Source of the DNA: an uncultured Clostridia bacterium
GTDB lineage: Bacteria; Bacillota; Clostridia; Lachnospirales; Lachnospiraceae
DNA: 64,000 nt
Assembly (NCBI GenBank): GCA_937895705.1
Contig: CALBKM010000035.1
Location: 14,518-78,517, forward strand
Direction of reading: 5' to 3'
Shown: in pieces, positions 35,883 to 44,812 of the stretch
How positions within the stretch are numbered: position 1 is the first letter of the stretch
Layout of the letters: the number at the start of each line of letters is the position of its first letter
Translations under genes and position numbers: made by a program
Notes under the pieces: model-generated
Told to the model about the DNA's origin: nothing
Seen by the model: only the letters and a program-made list of their open reading frames with translations
The model's database searches: none

Positions 35883-36392
35883 ATGGAACGTAAGGTGTTT
35901 ATTCGTGATTGTTTGATTCATGCGGCAATCTTGGTTTTTTTATTGGTAGCGGATCAATTGACCAAACTTTGGGCGCGAACGTCATTGGCAGACGCTCCGG
36001 TGATTGTTTGGAAAGAGGTATTTTCTTTTCGACTGATTTATAATACAGGTGCATCCTTTGGTATTTTTAAAAACCATACAGGTGCATTAACTGTATTTTC
36101 TATTGTCGGAATGCTTGCAATCGGAGTGTTTTATTTTGTTTTACCGAAGGTTAAGAAAATGCGCCTTATGCGTGTGGTTTTGACTTTGATTGTGGCGGGA
36201 GGCCTCGGAAATATTATCGACAGAATCGCATTCGGTAAGGTAACCGACATGCTTTCTTTTGATTTGATAAATTTTCCGGTATTTAATGTGGCAGATATCG
36301 GTGTCACCTGTGGTGCAATACTGATGTGTGTGTTGTGGATTTTCTATTACAAAGACGAGGATTTTGAAAAATGGAAGAAATCAAATTCATAG
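35883..36392 (+). CDS. lspA: Lipoprotein signal peptidase LspA
   Basis: 169 residues from ATG at 35883, after AGGGGG. Four membrane segments; conserved blocks ADQLTKLWA, IYNTGASFGIF, GGLGNIIDRIAFGKVTDM and FPVFNVADIGV, the last two carrying the catalytic Asp pair. Cleaves prolipoproteins before the modified Cys; the window has several lipoproteins. Its 3' end overlaps rluD by 22 bases. Confidence 0.95.
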   Translation: MERKVFIRDCLIHAAILVFLLVADQLTKLWARTSLADAPVIVWKEVFSFRLIYNTGASFGIFKNHTGALTVFSIVGMLAIGVFYFVLPKVKKMRLMRVVLTLIVAGGLGNIIDRIAFGKVTDMLSFDLINFPVFNVADIGVTCGAILMCVLWIFYYKDEDFEKWKKSNS

Positions 36393-37297
36393 CAACGAAA
36401 TCCGATGCAGGGCTTCGTCTGGATAAATGTATTGCGGTGAATCATCCGGAAGTATCCCGCTCCTATGTGCAAAAGCTGATTGACAGCGGCGGGGCATGGA
36501 TAAACGGCAATACGGGACGTTGTAAAGATTTTGTAAAAGAAGGAGACGAGGTTAAAGTTTTAATCCCCCCGCCGGAAGGGTTAGAGGTTGATGCGGAAGA
36601 TATTCCGTTAGAAATTATTTACGAAGACGATGATGTGATTGTGGTAAACAAACCGAAGGGAATGGTTGTGCACCCGGCTGCCGGGCATTATACCGGTACA
36701 CTTGTGAATGGTCTGTTATACCACTGTAAAGGTTCTTTGTCCGGAATAAACGGTATTTTACGTCCGGGAATCGTACATCGTATCGATAAAGATACTACCG
36801 GTATAATTGTAGCCTGTAAAAACGATGTTGCACATCGTGATTTGGCAGAACAATTTAAAGAACATACCATCACGCGTCGTTATAATGCATTGGTTTACGG
36901 GACATTTAAAGAGCCGGAAGGACGTGTTGAGTCCTTTATCAGCCGAAACCCGGACGAACGTATGAAAATGATGGTAAATCCGTCTAAAGGCAAGTATGCA
37001 ATAACAAATTATAAAGTTCTTGAGCAGTTCGGTACAAAATATTCACATATCATGTGCCAATTGGAGACGGGACGAACCCATCAAATCAGAGTACATATGA
37101 CAAGTTTAGGTCATCCCTTGTTGGGAGATAATGTATACGGACCGAAAAAAGATCCGTTTTCGCTGACAGGGCAAACATTACATGCCGGTGTACTGGGATT
37201 TAAGCATCCGGGGACAGGGGAGTATATGGAGTTTTCTTCCGGATTACCGGAGTATTTTCTTGATTTAATGGACAAATTTCGCAATCAATTCGGATAA
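36371..37297 (+). CDS. rluD: RluD/RluA-family rRNA pseudouridine synthase
   Basis: 308 residues. N-terminal S4 domain (LRLDKCIAVNHPEVSRSYVQ), catalytic HRIDKDTTG with Asp139, and the conserved end ETGRTHQIRVHM. Starts inside lspA with GAGG upstream, giving coupled translation; lspA-rluD is a conserved pair. Exact target uridines not determinable. Confidence 0.95.
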   Translation: MEEIKFIATKSDAGLRLDKCIAVNHPEVSRSYVQKLIDSGGAWINGNTGRCKDFVKEGDEVKVLIPPPEGLEVDAEDIPLEIIYEDDDVIVVNKPKGMVVHPAAGHYTGTLVNGLLYHCKGSLSGINGILRPGIVHRIDKDTTGIIVACKNDVAHRDLAEQFKEHTITRRYNALVYGTFKEPEGRVESFISRNPDERMKMMVNPSKGKYAITNYKVLEQFGTKYSHIMCQLETGRTHQIRVHMTSLGHPLLGDNVYGPKKDPFSLTGQTLHAGVLGFKHPGTGEYMEFSSGLPEYFLDLMDKFRNQFG

Positions 37298-37328
37298 AGG
37301 TTGTATCGAGGAAGGAGTTTTGTTTATA

Positions 37329-38552
37329 ATGAAACGAAATGCCATTAATAAATTGATAAAGTGGAAAGAAAGCGGAACTAAGGTTCCGTTTTTATTGATG
37401 GGTACAAAAGGTACCGGAAAAACCTATCTTGCAATGGAATTTGCCAATTCCTACTTTCCGCAGTATCTTTATGTGAATTTTGAATTGAATGAGGGGGCAA
37501 GACAGCTTTTTACAGAAAAGATAGTTGCCGGAAATTCCGTGGCGGAGGTGATTTCTTTATACTTCCAGATTGATGAGATTTATTTGTCGGAACTGGTTGT
37601 TATTTTCGACGAAATCTCTTTTTGTCCCACTCTTCTTGAGGCATTGACTGAGCATATTGAGGCTTCTGTCGTGGCAATTTCGGGTGTGTTTCTTCCAAAA
37701 GAAACAGTAAAAGACTTTTTTTGTTGCCGATTACATCCATTGTCGTTTGATGAGTTTTTGTCGGCAGTGGGAAGTGATTGGTATATTGATATTATTCAGG
37801 GACATTTTCAAAATCAAAAGCCCGTTCCGGACATTGTACATCAGGAACTTTTTGCTTTGTTTGAAGAATATTTGATTGTGGGAGGAATGCCTGCTGCGGT
37901 AAACGAGTACACCTCATCCAAGTCCGTATATAACGTAGGAGAGATACATTCTATGGTAAGAAACAGAATGCGTGCTGTGTTAGAAGAGGTATATGATGAA
38001 AAATTGGTCGGAAAAGCGGTTCAGATACTAAATGTTTTGCCGGAGCAGCTCAGTAAAGAGAATAAGAAGTTTCGATTTAACCTGATCCGAAAAGGAGTAA
38101 CGTATACGTTGTATAAAGACAGCATAGAAGTACTGGAAAAAAACGGAATGATTCTTCGATTGAACGAACAAAAAAAAGAATCTCATTTTAAATTATATTT
38201 GCCGGATGTCGGAATGTTGTCTTCGCTGTTTTTGGGGAATGAAACAAATGAAACAAGAAAAGCTTTACTGGAGAATTATGTGATGCAGTCCTTCTGTCTA
38301 AATGAAAACTTTAAACTCAGTTTCTGGGAGTCTGAAGCAATGGCAAAGATTGATTTCTTAATTGAACAAAACAATGAAACGACACCTGTAGAACTTAGAG
38401 TTTCAACAAACGGAAAAGGGAAGAGCATTGCCTCCTATTTGAATTCCGGCGGTAATAAAACAGAAAAATATTATCGACTGGGATTTGAAAACTTTCATTC
38501 TACATCAGTAATGATGCAAATTCCGTATTATGCCGTTTTTTGTATAAAATAG
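37329..38552 (+). CDS. AAA_14/DUF4143-type ATPase
   Basis: 407 residues from ATG at 37329 with AAGGAG 12 bases upstream; TTG at 37320 would be too close to that site. Walker A GTKGTGKTYLA at about residues 28-38, acidic Walker B LVVIFDEISFCP at about 91-102. The C-terminal DUF4143-like region ends in a nuclease-like fold (KIDFLIEQNNETTPVELRVSTNGKGK) often degenerate in this family. Members are common single genes of unknown role in gut Clostridia. It appears independent of rluD. Confidence 0.82.
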   Translation: MKRNAINKLIKWKESGTKVPFLLMGTKGTGKTYLAMEFANSYFPQYLYVNFELNEGARQLFTEKIVAGNSVAEVISLYFQIDEIYLSELVVIFDEISFCPTLLEALTEHIEASVVAISGVFLPKETVKDFFCCRLHPLSFDEFLSAVGSDWYIDIIQGHFQNQKPVPDIVHQELFALFEEYLIVGGMPAAVNEYTSSKSVYNVGEIHSMVRNRMRAVLEEVYDEKLVGKAVQILNVLPEQLSKENKKFRFNLIRKGVTYTLYKDSIEVLEKNGMILRLNEQKKESHFKLYLPDVGMLSSLFLGNETNETRKALLENYVMQSFCLNENFKLSFWESEAMAKIDFLIEQNNETTPVELRVSTNGKGKSIASYLNSGGNKTEKYYRLGFENFHSTSVMMQIPYYAVFCIK

Positions 38553-38590
38553 AAGTCTCGTCTTTTTTTGACAAATAATTTATTTCACCC

Positions 38591-38619
38591 TTGCAATTCT
38601 GATTCTAATATGGTAGAAT
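38591..38619 (+). promoter_or_regulatory. Promoter of the BlaI-type repressor gene
   Basis: TTGCAA, 17-base spacer, TAGAAT. Transcription should start near 38626, within a CTACACC half-site, so the leader before the gene is about 90 bases long. Confidence 0.6.
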
Positions 38620-38679
38620 TGAACTACACCGTCACTCAAAATAATTTGAGAAGCACCACGTATAATATGACTAAAATAT

Positions 38680-38689
38680 TACAGGTGTA
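38680..38689 (+). promoter_or_regulatory. Candidate BlaI/MecI-type operator
   Basis: TACAGGTGTA fits the TACAnnTGTA core of BlaI/MecI operators. Additional half-sites are CTACACC at 38624-38630 (over the predicted start of transcription) and GGTGTAA at 38696-38702. The arrangement suggests autoregulation. Confidence 0.55.
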
Positions 38690-38715
38690 GAATTAGGTGT
38701 AAAGGGGTTGAATTT

Positions 38716-39081
38716 ATGGGTGATATTCGTTTACATGAAGGTGAATTAAATATCATGGAGTTGCTTTGGTCTAACAAAGTATTGGCAGCAAAAGACATTT
38801 CTAAGATTATTAAGGAATATGTCGGCTGGGAAAAAAACACTACATATACCGTTATTAATCGATTAATTGAGAAGGGAGCGGTTCGTAGAGAAGACCCGGG
38901 GTTCATTTGTCGTGCTTTGATTTCGAAGCGTACAGTACAGAATATAGAAACAAAAGCATTGTTGGACAAAGTTTATAACGGTTCTTTAAATAACTTTTTG
39001 GTGGATTATTTAAAAAACCAGTTATTAACGCCGACAGATGTGATGGAACTTGAACGCATCATAAGTGAGTATAAAAGATAA
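38716..39081 (+). CDS. BlaI/MecI/CopY-family transcriptional repressor, orphan
   Basis: 121 residues, AAAGGGG before ATG. Winged-helix signature GELNIMELLWSNKVLAAKDI and NTTYTVINRLIEKGAVRRE, then a dimerisation region. BlaI-type repressors are normally inactivated by a BlaR1 sensor-protease (or by copper for CopY); no such partner or beta-lactamase is present here, and no Cys-cluster of CopY is seen. The candidate operators upstream imply it controls itself and perhaps distant genes. Confidence 0.88.
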   Translation: MGDIRLHEGELNIMELLWSNKVLAAKDISKIIKEYVGWEKNTTYTVINRLIEKGAVRREDPGFICRALISKRTVQNIETKALLDKVYNGSLNNFLVDYLKNQLLTPTDVMELERIISEYKR

Positions 39082-39134
39082 TCGGCAAGTTTGAGCGAAC
39101 TTTGAGCGCTGTTGTAATATTTTGATATAAAGTT

Positions 39135-40190
39135 TTATTTTTTCTCACGTAGTGTAACAGCATTTTTTGCGCTGCGTCGTCTTTCTTCCTCAATATCTGC
39201 GTAGTGTTTACGTGTTGTGTTTACATCCTTATGTCCGAGAACATCGGCCACCAGGTAAATGTCACCGGTCTCTTTGTAAAGTTCCGTGCCGTATGTGCTA
39301 CGCAATTTATGTGGTGTGATTTTTTTTACGGTTGTTACAACTTTGGCATATTTCTTAACAAGAATTTCAACATTACGTACACTGATGCGTTGCATTCGAT
39401 TGGATAGAAAAAACGCATTTTCATGGCCGTCTTTCGGAACCATTTTTTTTCTTTCCTCATAATAGGAGAGCAGTGCTTCTCTGACCTCATCTCCAAAATA
39501 AACAAAAGATTCATAGCCGCCTTTCCTGACGATATTAATGCGGTCACTTGAAAAATCAATGTCCTTGATGTCAATACCGACGCATTCGGAAACACGGATA
39601 CCGGTACCGAGAAGTAACGTAGTTAAAGCTAAATCCCGGACTTTAGAGGATTCATGGCGTACTTGTTGTTGCTTTGTTAGTCGGGTACCGCTTTCAACCT
39701 GATCTAAAAACTCCGCAGCTTCATTTGGTTCGAAACGTATAATGTTTTTTTCGTGAATTTTAGGCATGGTTACCTGTAACGTGGGATTCTCATCAATCAA
39801 GCGATTGGCGTGAAAATAACGATAAAATGTCCGTAAGGAAGAAAGCTTTCTTTTGATTCCACGTTCGTTATTCGTAATTTCTTTCCCTTCTTTATTCGTG
39901 TACAGTTTCAAATATTCCAAATATTCTTCGATATCCATCGGTGTTAATTTCGTAAGCAAATTAAAATCGATTTCTTTTAACGGTTTTCCGTGATATGACG
40001 GATTAGTGGACGAAATGTATTCGAAAAACACATGTAAGTCAAAGGCATACGCAATGCGTGTCCGTGATGCGGTAACAGGTTCAATTCCGCGAAAAAAAGT
40101 TGCCACATAAGACGGCAAATCTGAAATCAGTTCACGAAGACGTTTGGTGTTTTGAATAGTTGTTTGTTCATGATAAGTACGTTGTTCCAT
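39135..40190 (-). CDS. Tyrosine recombinase, XerS/XerC-D type
   Basis: 351 residues, GGAGG upstream of ATG. Catalytic residues all present: Arg199 (GTGIRVSE), Lys223, His294 and Arg297 (ITPHKLRSTYG), His320 (GHKDVNTT) and nucleophile Tyr330 (RKHYADI). The N-terminal SAM-like domain begins ISDLPSYVATFF, resembling single-recombinase XerS proteins that resolve chromosome dimers. No flanking phage genes, so a housekeeping Xer role is more likely than an integrase. I could not identify a dif site with confidence. Confidence 0.9.
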   Translation of the reverse strand: MEQRTYHEQTTIQNTKRLRELISDLPSYVATFFRGIEPVTASRTRIAYAFDLHVFFEYISSTNPSYHGKPLKEIDFNLLTKLTPMDIEEYLEYLKLYTNKEGKEITNNERGIKRKLSSLRTFYRYFHANRLIDENPTLQVTMPKIHEKNIIRFEPNEAAEFLDQVESGTRLTKQQQVRHESSKVRDLALTTLLLGTGIRVSECVGIDIKDIDFSSDRINIVRKGGYESFVYFGDEVREALLSYYEERKKMVPKDGHENAFFLSNRMQRISVRNVEILVKKYAKVVTTVKKITPHKLRSTYGTELYKETGDIYLVADVLGHKDVNTTRKHYADIEEERRRSAKNAVTLREKK

Positions 40191-40317
40191 AAAAAAACCT
40201 CCAAATCAGCCAAATAAAAGGAAACATAATTATAAATACATTGAAGAGTAGTATAAAATGCTATCCGTAAAATTGCGCTAAACCATAGTTTAACGAAATT
40301 TATAACATATTTTCAAG

Positions 40318-40348
40318 TCAAAAGAGCGGTTTCTCTATAATCTTTTGA
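40318..40348. repeat. Inverted repeat between recombinase and cell-wall genes
   Basis: TCAAAAGA, 15-base spacer, TCTTTTGA: a perfect 8-bp inverted repeat directly next to the larger hairpin at 40350-40399. Role unknown; possible protein-binding site upstream of the recombinase gene. Confidence 0.4.
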
Positions 40349-40349
40349 T

Positions 40350-40399
40350 AGGCCGGTCACAACACAATGATTACGTTTCATGTGTGTTGCAACCGGCCT
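40350..40399. terminator. Strong hairpin after the GHL10 gene
   Basis: AGGCCGGT and CAACACA pair with TGTGTTG and ACCGGCCT around a ~15-base loop. It lies just beyond the stop codon of the minus-strand hydrolase gene. The T-run (TTTT) stands on the plus-strand side and the minus-strand exit lacks a good T-run, so it is a terminator by position but weaker by sequence in the expected direction. Confidence 0.6.
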
Positions 40400-40404
40400 T
40401 TTCA

Positions 40405-42171
40405 TTATTTAAATTCTTTCAGCATGTTAATGATTGCTTTATGTTCACGCTTGGAAATCAAATATTTGTAACTGTATAAGATAAATCCGTCGACTTCGTT
40501 TGTATTTCTCGAGAAACGAATCATATCACGAAGGACGTTTTTATCTTTGTACCAGGCGGTTCCTTCTGATTTAAGTCCGGCTTTATATGCGCCGACACCT
40601 ACGTATAATTTTACGTCAGGATTCTTTGCTGCGTTTACAAAACGAATTAAAATATCATTAAATGGATATGTGGCATGATCATTGCTCCAATATAATTGCG
40701 GACACAAATAATCGATATATCCGTCATAGCCAAGCCAGGTTTCAAAATCTACATAATACTTATCATCTGCCTTTAAAGCATCCATAAAACCGCCCGGGCT
40801 GATGCCGAACACCACTTCCGGATTAATTTCCTTTACCGACGAATAGATGTTTCTCACGAGGTTATTGACATTTTCGCGTCTCCAATCCGCAATGGACATA
40901 TAGTCCAAATTCTTGGAAATCTGCTGTTCTTTATAAAACTCATACTCCGGAGCATCAAAATTCTTTGTGAAATTTTTACCAAGCGTCGGATAGAAATAAT
41001 CATCAAAATGAATTCCGTCTACATCGTAATTTTCAACAATTTCCTTGATTCCGTTAATAATCAGGGTTTGAACCTCTTCCGAAGCCGGATTATAATACAG
41101 TTTTCCGGAGTAAGTTAATACGTTACGATCGTTACGAACCCTGTCATCTGTACGATAAATACGAGCCGGATTGTCTTCGCTTAAATCGTAAACGTCCGTG
41201 GAACTGGAAGTGATTCGATACGGATTCAGCCATGCATGAAATTCCAAACCACGCTTATGAGCCTCTTCTACCATAATTTCAAGCGGGTCAAACCCCGGGT
41301 CTTTTCCCTGGGTTCCGGACACATAGCGGGACCACGGGAAATAGTCAGAATCATACATTGCATCTCCGAACGGACGAACATGAACAACCACAGCATTCAT
41401 GTTCATGGCACAAACCTCATTAAACATTGTTTCAATCTGGGATTTGAACTGTTTTTTTGTATAACCGGTGGTTTTAAAGTCCAGATATGCAATCCAGACG
41501 GCACGGAATTCTTCTTGCGTGTTATCGGATTCTCCGAAGCGTTGAATAGTTACATAATGGTTACCGGCTTCGTCGGTAACGAGAAAGGTATATTTTCCTT
41601 CGTCTAAATACAGATATGCGGAATTCTGATACTCTTCCGCTGTTTTCCAAACCTCATCATCCGCAGAAGCATAGGCCCCTTTGACATAACGAATTGTGTT
41701 TCGCCCGGAGTGATTATCATTTGCTGTTGCTGTTACAAAATAGCTGTTATAGTTTTCTTCTGAGGTCAATGTAAGTTCAGGGGCTTCCGCATCAATATTT
41801 CTGATTTTAAACGTAAGCAAGGATTCTTCACCGGCTTTGTTTTGAGCAAATACGGAAACGTATCCGTTTTGTTTTACAAAAAACGAATATTCACCGGAAG
41901 CATTTTTCGTGATGTTGGTACCGTTTTTTTCATAGTCGGTAAAATAAACACTGTCGGCAATACGTACATTGGCATATTTGAACATTGTAAGCTCCGAAGT
42001 GCTGTTCACTGTGAGTTTTACTTCCAGACAATTGGTATAGGTAAAACCGTCATACTCCGCGGAAATCTGGAGCGAGGAAGCTTTGACCGGTTCGCATTTT
42101 GCGAAAACAAAGCCGAATACCAAAATCGACAATACGGCCAAAATTAATTTGTTACATTGTTTGTGTTTCAT
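40405..42171 (-). CDS. Secreted GHL10-type glycoside hydrolase-like protein
   Basis: 588 residues, GGAGACTCACTTT before ATG. Sec signal peptide with probable cleavage after VKA near residue 31; the Cys in FAKC is not in a proper lipobox. An Ig-like/bacterial-surface beta region (to about 210) precedes the GHL10 (DUF187) TIM-barrel: EFRAVWIAYLDF, NAVVVHVRPFGDAMY, LEFHAWLNPYRI, VDGIHFDDYFYP (acid pair) and LCPQLYWSND. Relatives (YngK type) are proposed to act on peptidoglycan or other polysaccharides. Second gene after the amidase, 54 bases apart. Confidence 0.87.
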   Translation of the reverse strand: MKHKQCNKLILAVLSILVFGFVFAKCEPVKASSLQISAEYDGFTYTNCLEVKLTVNSTSELTMFKYANVRIADSVYFTDYEKNGTNITKNASGEYSFFVKQNGYVSVFAQNKAGEESLLTFKIRNIDAEAPELTLTSEENYNSYFVTATANDNHSGRNTIRYVKGAYASADDEVWKTAEEYQNSAYLYLDEGKYTFLVTDEAGNHYVTIQRFGESDNTQEEFRAVWIAYLDFKTTGYTKKQFKSQIETMFNEVCAMNMNAVVVHVRPFGDAMYDSDYFPWSRYVSGTQGKDPGFDPLEIMVEEAHKRGLEFHAWLNPYRITSSSTDVYDLSEDNPARIYRTDDRVRNDRNVLTYSGKLYYNPASEEVQTLIINGIKEIVENYDVDGIHFDDYFYPTLGKNFTKNFDAPEYEFYKEQQISKNLDYMSIADWRRENVNNLVRNIYSSVKEINPEVVFGISPGGFMDALKADDKYYVDFETWLGYDGYIDYLCPQLYWSNDHATYPFNDILIRFVNAAKNPDVKLYVGVGAYKAGLKSEGTAWYKDKNVLRDMIRFSRNTNEVDGFILYSYKYLISKREHKAIINMLKEFK

Positions 42172-42225
42172 AAAGTGAGTCTCCTATCTTGTTATACGTT
42201 TACGGGTTACATGGATATTATCCGG

Positions 42226-44616
42226 TTATCTGTTGGTAGGATATTTTTCAAAAATCTCCGATACGGTTTCATAAATAGCCTTTGCTGCTTTTTTCTGATA
42301 TGCAGTATCTTTGATTTTTTCAAAATCTTTGTTGTTTGTGATGAAGCCGCACTCCACCAAAACGGCCGGAACCGTATTGTTATGTATTACTACAAATTTA
42401 TCGGTCAAAACACCTTTATTAGCAGTTCCCCAAGCAGCCGTTAAGCGGTTAAGAACGGCTGAGGCCAAAATCGAACTTCTGAGTCCGGTCGAGGTCAGCG
42501 CATTGTTCGATGTCGAGTAATAGACACTGGTACCGTTTACCGAAGAATTCGAATGTGCGTTTACGTGGAAACTGATAAATAAATCCGCGTTAACTTTTGC
42601 GGCAAAATCAGCCCGGGTCTGAAGCGCAATCTTAGTGTCCGTTGTTCTTGTAAAATAAACCTTAATATCGGAGCTTTTAAAGTAATCCTTTGCATAGGTG
42701 TTGATAACGTTAAAGTTTACTGTTTTTTCATATACATTACCTCTTAGTGTGCCCGGATCGATTCCTCCGTGTCCTGCGTCCAGAACGATGATTTTATCAT
42801 ATATCTCCTTGGGTTCCGCAACTTTGACAGCAAGAAAGCCATCTGCCGTCACATACTCATACCCCTGAATTTTAGTGGTATTGAATGTGATTACCGTAGT
42901 GTTATTTGCAACTTTATAGCTAAAGGTTATGTTTTGTAAAGTGTCTATCGAATTATAAGTATCCTGCTCGGAAAAAAAGCTCATATGATTGCCCGGAACC
43001 GATATTGTAAAACGATTTTTCAAATACTCATCTTCATCAGTAATTGCAGAAGCATTGATGCCTTCCGGAAGACGAATCACAAAATGGTCACGTGTAAAAA
43101 CAGCCTTCGGCAAATAATCGGATAAATCAACACCTGCAAAAACATCCGTTATATCCGAATCCGTTTCGGAACCGGAGCTGCCGTCAAACAACAGATAATC
43201 TCGATACATTTCGTCGATATCGGTAAAATGTATCACACAACCGCCCGGTACGGAATAGGTATAATAATGCAAATCTTTTGATTTCAATACGATGATTTTA
43301 AATGTGTCACTGTCGCTGAAATAACAATAGTTTAAAAAGGAAGCCTCCGGTGTATAGGTGACCTTTCCTTTAAACGGATTGTAATGACCGGAAACAACAA
43401 TTTCCAGCAAGTCTTCTTTGTCTGTAATTTTAATCTGATTACTACGCGCCCCGTTTAGATACAAAGCATCCGAATTTACACAGGAATATGCGGAAATAAC
43501 AGAAGGAACCTGATATCCCAGACTGTTGAAATGCGTGATAATCTGTTCGTGTACCGTAAGGGAAAACAGACTCTCCCGGTAAGATGAACTGTCCGGCATC
43601 GGTGTATCGGCCGGAATTTGCGGTTTGGCCGGAACATTCTCAGGGGATGAAATGGTGCCGTCAACAGTGAGAACACCGATATTTTCCTGATACTGAGCCT
43701 GATAGCCCAATGCTTTTGCTACAAACTCCGCAGGAACATATACACGCCCGCTCATAGAATCCTGAGGTGTTATGAGACGCGGGACCGTATCCATAAGATG
43801 CGGAACATCGTTTATGTATGCAACAGGGCTGTCTAACACAAGACGAACCAATGTATCACCCTTTTTAAATAAAATCAGACCGCTTCCCTCGGCATAAGCA
43901 TAAGAAGCAAGTTTTGTGTCTTTGAAACATTCTTCTGCAGGAAAAAACACGTTGTTATCAAGAATATAGCCCGTAAAAGTATCAGACCCCACGGCTATGC
44001 CGTTTAATACAAAAGTCGGCTTGATTTCGGAATATTTCACTTTTTCGGAACCGTCGTAAATAACATCCGTACGGATGATGGATGCCGTAGAGGTGTTCTC
44101 GTCCCAGATATAATCAAACCCAAAGGTTTCCGCAACAAAACGCGTCGGAACATATACATGCTTCTCGGAAGAACCGTCAAAGGAGTAAAGGAACGGCGCA
44201 TTATTCATATAGCACTTGACTCCGTTGACATACGCTTCCGTACTACCCAGTGTCATTTTAATTGTTTTTGGGCCGTAGGAAAGGACAAAACTTGTTTTTC
44301 CTTCATAATATGTGGTGGATGCGCCCAGCTTCTTTTTAAAGATTTCATTATAAGGCCCTACAGCGGCTCCGTTAGCTAAAATCAATCCGGGAGGCGCATC
44401 TGATAATAGAGTTCCGTCAACATTATAACTTACGGTGTTACCGTTATATTGAAACGTATCGTTTGTTACGTGGTTGTATACAGAAAATGTAGCTGCCAAA
44501 GCGTGCTTAACGTTTACTCCGTCGAATTGATAAATAAAAACATAAATCAGACAAAAAAATAAGCACAATAATATCGGTGGTTTTATATATATTTTTTTTT
44601 CTTTTGTTTTTTTCAT
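42226..44616 (-). CDS. Secreted N-acetylmuramoyl-L-alanine amidase with copper-amine-oxidase-like N-terminal domains
   Basis: 796 residues. N-terminal membrane/signal segment (about 13-41). Two segments like the Cu-amine-oxidase N-terminal/stalk domain (VYVPTRFVAETFGFDY and VYVPAEFVAKALGYQA), then AMIN-like beta repeats, then Amidase_3 (about 610-790): VLDAGHGGIDPG, an NVYEKTVNF Glu, ISFHVNAHSNS and VECGFITN, giving the zinc His-Glu-His set and catalytic Glu. Cleaves between muramic acid and the stem peptide. First gene of a two-gene cell-wall unit. Confidence 0.92.
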   Translation of the reverse strand: MKKTKEKKIYIKPPILLCLFFCLIYVFIYQFDGVNVKHALAATFSVYNHVTNDTFQYNGNTVSYNVDGTLLSDAPPGLILANGAAVGPYNEIFKKKLGASTTYYEGKTSFVLSYGPKTIKMTLGSTEAYVNGVKCYMNNAPFLYSFDGSSEKHVYVPTRFVAETFGFDYIWDENTSTASIIRTDVIYDGSEKVKYSEIKPTFVLNGIAVGSDTFTGYILDNNVFFPAEECFKDTKLASYAYAEGSGLILFKKGDTLVRLVLDSPVAYINDVPHLMDTVPRLITPQDSMSGRVYVPAEFVAKALGYQAQYQENIGVLTVDGTISSPENVPAKPQIPADTPMPDSSSYRESLFSLTVHEQIITHFNSLGYQVPSVISAYSCVNSDALYLNGARSNQIKITDKEDLLEIVVSGHYNPFKGKVTYTPEASFLNYCYFSDSDTFKIIVLKSKDLHYYTYSVPGGCVIHFTDIDEMYRDYLLFDGSSGSETDSDITDVFAGVDLSDYLPKAVFTRDHFVIRLPEGINASAITDEDEYLKNRFTISVPGNHMSFFSEQDTYNSIDTLQNITFSYKVANNTTVITFNTTKIQGYEYVTADGFLAVKVAEPKEIYDKIIVLDAGHGGIDPGTLRGNVYEKTVNFNVINTYAKDYFKSSDIKVYFTRTTDTKIALQTRADFAAKVNADLFISFHVNAHSNSSVNGTSVYYSTSNNALTSTGLRSSILASAVLNRLTAAWGTANKGVLTDKFVVIHNNTVPAVLVECGFITNNKDFEKIKDTAYQKKAAKAIYETVSEIFEKYPTNR

Positions 44617-44724
44617 GGAAAAAGATGACCCCTTTCGGAAAAATCCATAAGTTCACTCGTACGGTATTATTATAAAATTCAAAAGTGTTATAAGTGTGTC
44701 AAATTATCCATAATCAGAAAAAAC

Positions 44725-44753
44725 TTGTAAAAAAACGCATGATATGGTATAGT
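44725..44753 (+). promoter_or_regulatory. Promoter of ttcA
   Basis: TTGTAA, 17-base spacer, TATAGT, about 60 bases before the ttcA start codon. Confidence 0.65.
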
Positions 44754-44812
44754 TGATATGCCAAAAGTACTATATCTTAGAATCTGAGGAAAAGATTGGA
44801 AAGGAACGGGAC

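Noticed and set aside
39090..39112. Direct repeat TTTGAGCG twice between the BlaI gene and the recombinase
   Set aside because: Only eight bases long and between convergent genes; no further copies noticed.
39135..40190. Tyrosine recombinase as a prophage or ICE integrase
   Set aside because: No phage, conjugation or relaxase genes, no tRNA and no attachment repeats are near; housekeeping Xer is the simpler reading.
40279..40312. AT-rich imperfect inverted sequence upstream of the tyrosine recombinase as a dif site
   Set aside because: The arms do not match known Firmicute dif or XerS dif sequences well enough, and AT-rich intergenic DNA gives such pairings by chance.
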